This document shows positions 56,022-64,000 of a stretch of DNA of 64,000 nucleotides, piece after piece. A program made the translations under genes and the position numbers. The notes beneath the pieces were generated by a model. It searched no databases, was not told where the DNA came from, and saw nothing but the letters and a program-made list of their open reading frames with translations. This stretch comes from Berberis thunbergii (taxonomy: Eukaryota; Streptophyta; Magnoliopsida; Ranunculales; Berberidaceae), in the NCBI GenBank assembly GCA_003290165.1, contig QNQO01008316.1:186001-250000 (forward strand), given 5' to 3'. Numbering within the stretch: position 1 is the stretch's first letter; each line of letters opens with the position of its first letter.

Positions 56022-56449
56022 ACATATTCATAGTAGATGGGTAGAGGTTGAAGATGACATGCAAGTCTTTGTATATGGACTTAAACCTGCAGCTTCTCAA
56101 CCCTTGGCTATTCTAAACATCTCTTGCCTTGTGAACTTCCATGGAACCACCGTCTGTTGATTAAATTGAGGAATCCAAGTGAGTTTAGTCTCCCTCCCAA
56201 CATACAAGGATTACTTTCAATCCTAATTGTTGGAAAATGTTCAATTCTTACCGTTAGATCGTGCAGGGGTATTTTGGACATTAAAACAATGTCCATTTGA
56301 AAACAACGCGTACAGTAACGATCAATGGATGTGGATCACTAGTCTGAGAGGCATCTGCAATAGGATATCTTTTAGGGACTAATCCTGAATAAGCTATTTG
56401 TTTGGGGGTAATCCTGTCACATGCATTCCACTGTTCTATTTAAACAAGA

Positions 56450-59400
56450 AATGTCGCACTTACAAAAAAGTCGGTTCATATTCTCTTTGTCCCCCTGCCC
56501 ATGCCACTTATTCTACCCCTGATTGGAGGAGGCCCCACTCCTTGTTGAAAGCTCTGTTTATGAAGGATTGAACTGTTGCAGTGTACAGAGTGTACAATGC
56601 AGACCGCGCATTGTCTCTTTGGAGCAATAGGACCATTTGGTTGAGCATTGGGCATCTGTGGATTTATTCCTACATTATGGTTGAGCTTCAACATTTATGC
56701 CTCTACCCCTTCCAACAGTTTTGGAACCCCTTGTCCTATTGTTCCTTGCCCTTCTTATTCTTTGTACTTTTTTTTTGGGTGTATCTTCAGTATGTTCCTT
56801 AGGAAGATTCTTGCATGTCCTCACATTGTGTTCATCCCACATTTCCTGCAGAATCTTGTCTCTCTCTGAGTAGGAGCTTTTTCATCCTCATCCCTTCTTT
56901 TTTGAGTTCTAGATCTCTTTGGTATTCTCTTCACTTCAGGTGTTAACACCAAGTATGGTGTCTGCAAGATGAAAACCATCATGGTTATAGTGCCATTGAT
57001 TACATTCTTGCTCATAAATAACTCATCATCATCAGTTGTACTTAGGTCAGTCTTTCTTGTTTGGGATGCTAACGACGCCCCTTGAATATGCCTCCCCATA
57101 TGCTCTTATAAAGTGGTATGGGTTACAATACCTACAACATACACTCTTCAGAGGGATTCATGATCAAACATGATGTAAAGTGCAGTATCTCCTATAAAAC
57201 TTACTCTGACCATGTTGGTCTCTGATTGACCATGTTGACCACTGCATGCCCACATATAATCCGTGATAGTTTTCATTATTTACAATCACAATATCTGGTT
57301 GATGTTTTCACCCTCTACCTATCTTCATTTGATGCCTCAAGTTTGACAAACCCATCATCTGAACCATGGATAACAAACCCCACCTCCTCTCCTGTTTACA
57401 TATCAATAAGTTTTTGTACCCTAGGTACGACTCCCTCAATATCTCACTGATTGTTGTTCGTTCTTCTTTCAAACACGAGCCTCATCAAAAGCATGTGATA
57501 ATCTTCAATGAAGGTGCATATAGGCTTATCTCTCAACTACAGGATTCTGTTGTTGAAGCTTTCACTAAAGTTGTTGGTAACATACTCGGAACTAATTCTG
57601 GTATCAAACTTTGCTCTATACCAAGTGTTTACTTCCATGTTTACTAACCACTTGTAAGCACTTTCATCTGCATTTCTAATCTGATTCAAATTGTAGTTCA
57701 TATTAATTTCCTTGTAAACCCTTGCAGCCTTCGAAGCTAGCTTTTGTAAGAACTTCTCCCCATGCCCAATCTTCTTAAAGTTCTTATACACGTGTCTTAA
57801 GCAAATCCTGTGATCTGATTCTGGAAATAGATGCTTAACTGCCTCAACCCCTTTTGTTGGTCAGATATGAATGTCAAACTTTTTGCATGCATCTTCAAAT
57901 GTGATTCAAATATGCTTAGGGAACAAATGTGCTTCAAGTATGCTTAGGGAAAGAGTGCTATGTTTGGTACACTCAAATGGCCATTGGAAACAATCCATTG
58001 TTACCATCCAAAGCTTTGGTTGACAAACATCACCCACAATACTTGGTCTTTAGAAAGCTACCATACAATCCCACCAAGGACCTACATCAATGCAACCATC
58101 CGGCATCCCAACAAGCTTGTAAAGAAGGCTACTTACAATCCAGTGAATCCGTCATCCAAATCATTGAACAAGTGGCAATACTACCAGGGTTGACTCTCAA
58201 CATCTCCAAGCTATAGGAACGAGCAGATTTGTAGCTGTCCTCTTAAATGCCAATCACCTTTTGCTAGCTTTTGTATTCGCCTCAACCTACATGATATGTG
58301 ATATCCACTGTGTGGTCTTTCGAAGTCTGTTTCCTCAAACTATCTGGTGTCATTATATCGTGGCGTGTCTTTATGAAGCTTTCACATTCCATAGCTACAA
58401 AGTTTGAATTCACCATTGGCTTCTTCCCATCATCAATCCCTATGTATTTGTGATCTTCCACTAATGTTCTAACACTCATGGTATGTTTGCCCTTGTTCAA
58501 AAAATGAAGCACCTCCATTTACAGTTATCAAGTTTGCACTTAGCTTGAATTCTGTCGTAGTCATTCTTCACAAACTTTGTAAACCTGTTTTCTTCTTCAA
58601 AGAATTGACATTTTTGGCCCATGTTTGGTCCTTGAATGTCCAATTCCACTAGTTTGTTGTGTGGGTTGTGAAACGGGATTAGGTGCAACTTCCACAAATG
58701 GTGGTGTTGGAATGGGCTCTTGAGGGTTACGATGTTTGTCCCAGTTACATTGTTGGGATCCACTTGAATGACCACTTTGATCTGTACAAATACATGCATA
58801 TTGTCCTCATCATCAATCTCAACCCTATTCCAAAATTACAAACATCTTTATAATTTAATATCCATCCAAATATTTCGTTCCAGAAAAATTAGTGGTTTCT
58901 CAAGTGTCAAACATTGGTTGTTTTGAGTTTGGTAACTTTTCAAAAATCATCTTGTTCAAGGTGTCACAACTCAAGTAATCCCCATCCACCATTATGGTAG
59001 TCATCAACCTTTCACCAACCAAGGATTGCAACACTTGTACACCACTGCGCACCAAAGTGTATCTTTATGTTCCAAATGGAAAGTTGAGCTGTAATATAAT
59101 ATTGGGTTAAACCATAGTAGACATACAACAAAAATATTCATCACCTACATGCAAACATCTTAAGCAAACACATATTCACTAAGTAAACACCATGCAAACT
59201 AGAACATATCACATTCAACTATCAACATTCAAGTGGTCCATTACATACTTAGATGACATTCAACATTCAAGTAGTCCATTACACACTAGCTTCGACATTC
59301 AAGTAGTCACTGTCGAAGCTTGATAAGGCTATGCAAATATGCATTTGAGTAATTCTTGCTAGCCTGGGCCTCGCTGCCTGGGGGGGGGGGGGCGAAAATA

Positions 59401-60040
59401 CACTTTTGCCCCCCTTCTTTAAACACCTTTTTTTTTCCAAAAAAGTGGTTAAATAGAGGGGGGGGGGGGCAAAAGTGTACATTCGCCCCCCAGGCAGCAA
59501 CCTCGCTCCCTTTCCCAGGCCAGCTAAAATTGGGGATACATTTTAGATAGCAAACAATAAATTCAAACCTCTATCAAACTCTTTTGGTATATTGAGAGTC
59601 ATATGGCACATGCCAACACACAAGGAAGTCATATGTGAAATTTTGACATCCATCACCACATGTAAAAATGTTGATGCATTTACTCACAATAGAACCCTAA
59701 ATACTCACATCAATAAAATCATAAAAAAAACCTTACCCTAAAATCAACATGCAAAATCAAACCCTAAACATGAAAGGGAAAATTTACAATGTTTCACGCC
59801 TTGAACAGGAAGAACTCATGGAGAGTTAACCTCTGGTTTAATGTCTTCCATAAAACCCTTAGAGTCTGAAGGAGCGAATAGGGTACTCATCAATTGAATA
59901 ATCACTGAAGTCACTCATTCCACTAATGAATCCACTGCAACGAACTGTAATCTTCCCAATACATACTCGAAGCAGTGCTACTATCACTAATGTTCATCGA
60001 AGCTGCCGTTCTCTTCTTCTTCTTCATTTCTGCTTAGATC
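56450..60040 (-). pseudogene. MULE transposase (outer element)
   Basis: Reading leftward: a start-like MKKKKRTAASMN at about 60035; an N-terminal DNA-binding block (NRFTKFVKNDYDRIQAKCKL then NCKWRC, at about 58497-58600); a degenerate catalytic region (about 57880-58200, colinear with the inner element); an AARVYKEINMNYNLNQIRNA segment followed by AYKWLVN, then TNNFSESFNNRIL (57537-57791); and a zinc-knuckle-like CRKCGM segment with basic stretches (about 56820-57100). Multiple stops and frame breaks. More complete at the N terminus than the inner copy and clearly of the same family. Confidence 0.8.
59373..59498. repeat. Compact GC-rich foldback element
   Basis: GCTGCCTGGGGGG..GCGAAAATACACTTTTGCCCCCC faces a near-complement ending CAAAAGTGTACATTCGCCCCCCAGGCAGC, with a short loop (TTTTTTTTTCC). 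Arms are about 58 bp and nearly perfect. CCTCGCT occurs just left of the element (59369-59375) and again just right (59501-59507), a possible target duplication. It lies inside the outer MULE. Confidence 0.8.
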
Positions 60041-60501
60041 TAAACCCAATCGCATAGACAACAAAAAGTCAAGAGAGGAGAGAATTACAATGTTTCCTTT
60101 GCTCGAAGCTAGTGTTTCTTCTTCAACTCTGTGGGGAATGTGGGAAATTGATTTCGCACAGAGAAGTGTAGAGAAACAGATTGTAGGGAGAGAACAAAGA
60201 GGCGAGAGATGGAAAATGGGGGGAATTTACCCCATATGGGTTCGATTGATTGATTTGCTAAAGATTTCAATCCAAACCATCCATTTGGATTACCTTTATG
60301 GTGGACGGTCTGGATTGAAACTGTTTGACATCAATGAAGTCCCGCGTGCAATCCATGTGATATGACATTTATGGTATTTTAGTCACCAGTAACAGTCAAT
60401 GGATGTTGACCGTTAGTCTGGAAGGGCATTTGCAATACGATATCTAATATGGACTAGCCTTTAATTAGCTATTTGTTCTCGAGGGTATCTTAAATTAACC
60501 C

Positions 60502-63500
60502 TATTAGATAGCCAAATCTCTATCGGATGTATTTAATGGTTCTGGGATTTAATAAAAACCTTGCTCATCTTTCAAAATATATATGTTCAAACATATAATA
60601 GACATAAATAAGACGCCTTCAAGCAAGATAAAAACATATCTGTCATTATATAAAAACTTCCTTTGATATATGACTTGCATAACACACATGAGCAAGCTAT
60701 TGTTAATTATCCATCCAATAGTTAATGTCATTTGTACAAGCATGGTACATGCTTACATCATCATATATTAATGTATTATAAGATATGTATATACCATATT
60801 GATGAGGCTTAGATACGATGCGTATCGAGTGTCGAATCGTGCTATCATAACTATGCTTATAATCAATAGAAGTTAAATAGATTTCACAATTCCACCTTCG
60901 AAACAACAATTGCATATGGTTAACACATGCAATTTAGAATATGACATCGACATCGTAAAAACCATAGGTGTAAGTCCACCCTAATACGATCATGACGAAA
61001 ATTGCAAAAAAAGAAAGAAAGAAGGAAAACTGTAGATTATCATTTAGCTGACACCAAATGGTGCTAGGGGCCTGCCACTACTCTAATTGAGCTCTAGCTT
61101 TCACATATAGTTTAAATATGACTTTTAATTCGATTGGTGCACTATCAAAAAAATGTCGGCTCAAATGTAGCACTATCAAAATATGTTTTGCACAATACAT
61201 GTGCATCACACTATTGATGCATATTTATAGGAACCATAAGAGATTGGAACAACTAGGGGGCCACTATCAAAACTCATGGTTTGGCGGATCAAAAGTGTAT
61301 GGAGGTCCAAACCTGGGACCAAATGAGTTTATCAGATTCATAGCTGTTGTTACCCATGTTGGGGCGGTGCTCATTAAGACCGTAAAGGGCATGCGACATG
61401 TCATCCAGAGGAAAGGCTCTCTTAGGTCCACCGAGCCATAAGTAATTGGGTGACTATACAGAGGCAAGTTTTCTGGATTTATGTAGCTCTTTCACGCTTT
61501 GGCTCTCTAGGCTTGCATCTTGTAAAACACTCACTGCTTCAACTCACCATCACGATGTTTGACTTTCCTTCCGCTCAATTATTGACTCACATGACTTATT
61601 AGAAGCATCATCACACTCAAGACCTTATCACTTTTGGCAGACAGAGTAAGCCATGAAAATAAAACCGCACCTCAGTTAGTAACTCAATGAATCAAACAGA
61701 GAAGAGTCTGGTTGACTCTTCAGTGATTTACTCGCTCTGAATAATCTTATCAGATCAAAATTTACTTCGCCGTAGGTGTGATTCAGAACTTCAGAAGTAC
61801 TAGCTGACTAATTAACATAAGCTGTGAACACATGATTGTTGAAATCTATGAATTAAATACTTAATTGACTGTTGATGGTTGAGATCTATGGATTAAATCC
61901 TTAATTGACAGCTAGTTGGTCGTGGGAGCGATATGAGATTACTTGGGATTAATTGAAATCAATCCGAATCAACCGCTTAATTTTTTTTTCAAATATATTT
62001 CTGTACCCCTCTAAAGTAATGTCAGTCATAAAACAAAATGATAAAATATACAAGTAGATAGCCATTAGCTGTCCACATATCAACATTTAATTTAGTGTCA
62101 TTAATGATAACATACGAATGTTTGTAATAAAATTAATAGTAAAGAGCACAACCACATGAGAGTAATGAATATAGGACAAAGTAATAACGTAAAAGAATAA
62201 AACATCTTTCTCTTTAGTTTTTTGTGTAATCGGCTGATTTGGTCATATGCTGTAAAAGCATCAATCCAAAGTTTACTTTGAAACCTTATTTTACCAAGAG
62301 TTGGGTTAAGGGACGATTTGCGTTGGCTTTAATCTGTGACTCAATATAACCTTGGTGTGTTTGACCCAAGAGTTGCATTTAATCTGCAACTCAAGCAAAT
62401 TAATTGCCAATATGATTAGCTACTCCCTCAATTAATCGGCCCAAGTACACTGGATAAATTTTTTGTAAATTCAAGTGTCACTTGAAGTCCGAGTAACAGA
62501 TAATCGCTGATTAGTTGGATTAATCAATGATATGGTTACACAGGTTGGAATTTATCTGTCCACAAAGAGTGATCCTACATAATATGATCCTGATGACAAT
62601 GTTTCGAATATTAAGCTTTTTACTCGTCCTCATAAGGATATTGAGCTATCATAGTGATGTTAATTGTTGCACCATCTGTGGTGCTTCCTTCCTAAGTACC
62701 AAGTTATGTAAATGCCAAGCAATTCGGTGATTAGTGGATCTTCTTCAGCTTTATTAGATTGTTTGGTGGGTCATTTGTCTCGTCATTCTTTGATGGTTGA
62801 CTTCCATTTGTCGGGTTATCTTGAGGTGGTTTGTTATCTGTCCGGGGTTTTTCTCATTGGTATATGTGATATCCATTGGATTTGTTTGGTGAGCCAGTTT
62901 GTAGTTTGATTGAGATTTTGTAAAGATCTAAAAGTTGGTTTGCTTACTGTTTCTGGTTGTACTGGTACCTTGGTATTTGAGCAATTAGTTTGTATATGAG
63001 CTAACTATGGTTTACTGGTCATCACGAGCTTTAGGGGAGTTGTTAAGAATATTTTTAACTCTGCAAAAGCTGGATTATTTTAATTTGCAGAATAAAGAGG
63101 AATGGGCCCCAAGCCTTGTGAGCTTTCTGGAGAGCAATTTGTTCAACTTAGTTGTTATTAGTTGCACTTGGTTTGTCATTATTAGATTGTTGAGCAGGTA
63201 TTTCATTTTTTAGGAGTATCTAGAAAGTAATATGTTTTGTTTCTTTGTTAGCAACTCTTGCCTTAAATAAACGAGCTTTGCAATGCTTTTCACATGATTT
63301 CAGCCATTTGGTAGTTTATTTTCCGTGTCTTTGATTTGATTTGAAGGAAACTGAGGATAGATAATATTTTGAAGGATCGCTCAGCCGACTTATCATACAA
63401 GGATTTTAACTGTGAAAATTCATTGGAACATTTCGATAGCAAAAGTAAATTCTTCTTGCTAGCTTAAGTAACATTTTGATATTGATGTTTGATGTATGTG

Positions 63501-64000
63501 TAAGTGCGAGATAGTTTCTGGAAAGTATTCCAGCGAACTGTTTAGGCATTTAAGTTCAGCAATCACATCGAAATTCATGGGTGCTTGTTGAGAGGAACTT
63601 ATACAGGTCTGTTGTAGACATGTCGCTCTTTTTCCTTGTAACTCTATCAAGGTTCATGTCCTTAATTATAAGGGCTTTGATTTGCAAGACTTAGATGTTA
63701 GATATATTTTACATTGGTGAATGCTGAGAAACATTTTGTTTTTGTTTTTGAGTATTTATTATTTTGTTTAGGTTTGATTATGTGATTTTTGCACTTGTCC
63801 TTGCCACTTAATATGTCGACTTCTATTGTTGAACTTAAAATTGATTGCCATTTCGTCCGTCATTGAAGTTGTTTTCTGAGATGGTTGCTTGACAATTCCC
63901 GTCTTATAATCTAAGTATCTAACTAAAAGATCAAGATATTTTTGTTACCTGTCATTTCCTTTGGTTTGTGCCCCTACTTGTGAACGTTGAGATAGTGAAT
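60502..64000. other. No gene recognised
   Basis: AT-rich with short open frames. A 40-bp unit (TTGA.ATCTATG.ATTAAAT.CTTAATTGAC) is repeated in tandem at about 61834-61912. From about 62537 to 62910 the plus strand has GT- and T-rich text with an acceptor-like ACACAG, and broken frames (GIYLSTKSDPT.YDPDDNVSN; SNSVISGSSSALLDC) that may be old coding sequence of a gene I cannot identify. Confidence 0.35.

Larger units (their letters stand above)
53189..56418 (+). mobile_element. Inner MULE nested in the outer MULE
   Basis: Its ends (left near GGGTTAATTTAACTTACCC, right near GGGGGTAATCCTGTC) carry inverted repeats related to those of the outer element: AAATAGCTTATT.AGGATTA and TTGCAGAT.CC occur on both sides. 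The outer element's 3' sequence resumes on each side: CACATGCATTCCACTG on the right and the CATAAACAAAG region on the left. So this element truly interrupts it. No clean 9-bp duplication remains, and about 30 bp of outer sequence seem lost. The transposase gene faces right. Confidence 0.75.
51774..60501 (-). mobile_element. Outer Mutator-like element (MULE)
   Basis: Long terminal inverted repeats of about 110-130 bp are visible: the left GTTAATTTAGGATACCCC, AACAAATAG, AATTAAAGG and TTAGATATCG.TTGCA series matches the inverse of 60380-60501. The flanking duplications TATTACATAG (51764-51773) and TATTAGATAG (60502-60511) agree at 9 of 10 positions, in the MULE range. The broken transposase gene reads leftward. 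The element contains a MULE-type MITE, a second MULE and a foldback element. Confidence 0.85.

Noticed and set aside
54359..58216. Plus and minus frames with matching text (GNNGLFPLA-like and antisense products) as two different gene families
   Set aside because: They are sense and antisense readings of the same MULE transposase in the inner and outer elements.
59279..59550. Proline/glycine-rich open frames on both strands
   Set aside because: They are translations of a GC-rich foldback element (59373-59498) and carry no biological frame signal.
61118..61467. Overlapping plus and minus frames that look protein-like (for example MNLINSFGPRFGPPYTFDP)
   Set aside because: I could not match either strand to a known family, and neither has splice or promoter context. 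Left as unexplained.

Overview
This is a repeat-rich piece of a flowering-plant nuclear genome, almost certainly a eudicot. The evidence is spliced genes with plant-type introns, plant-only families (a DUF1639 protein, a plant-type NECAP), plant hAT, Mutator and PIF/Harbinger elements, L1-type LINEs, tRNA-derived SINEs and an endogenous caulimovirid. I cannot name the species. Fewer than 2 kb of the 64 kb is recognisable host coding exon.

Three host genes are supported. (1) VPS55, an endosomal sorting membrane protein, lies on the minus strand. It has four coding exons (10175-17573) and a 6.76-kb intron full of SINE, LINE and LTR-like debris. (2) A short DUF1639 gene lies on the minus strand (about 19453-19930) and has no visible ATG. 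(3) A NECAP-like clathrin-adaptor accessory gene lies on the plus strand (41114-46025). It carries a one-base insertion in its first exon, and its last exon is not visible. Two gene-derived relics also stand out. One is a fragment of a BCS1-type AAA-ATPase carried inside a hAT element (1955-2950). The other is an intron-free copy of the DEAD-box splicing helicase PRP28 (6095-8262), split by another hAT element.

Layout: 1-6.1 kb holds a SINE, the gene-carrying hAT, a decayed retroelement and a tandem repeat. 6.1-8.3 kb is the PRP28 pseudogene. 9.2-18.5 kb is VPS55 and its intron load. 19.4-20 kb is DUF1639. 20-24.8 kb is gene-poor with two foldbacks. 24,838-40,695 is one nested island bounded by PIF/Harbinger-like ends and a TAA duplication. 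It contains a hAT element, AT-rich filler and at least four rearranged segments of an endogenous pararetrovirus, one of them interrupted by a hAT MITE. 40.7-46.0 kb is NECAP. Its first intron carries a tandem duplication, a hAT MITE and an inverted copy of the gene's own promoter and 5'UTR. 46-51.7 kb is AT-rich, with an L1 relic. 51,774-60,501 is a Mutator-like element with a second related MULE and a MULE-type MITE nested in it. 60.5-64 kb has nothing I recognise.

The most unusual structure is the NECAP region. The promoter/5'UTR (40696-41098) recurs inverted inside intron 1 (44874-45333). That inverted copy keeps the unoccupied version of the site into which the 15.9-kb viral/transposon island was inserted, so the relative order of events can be read from the sequence. 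I found no evidence for a new enzymatic or defence system.
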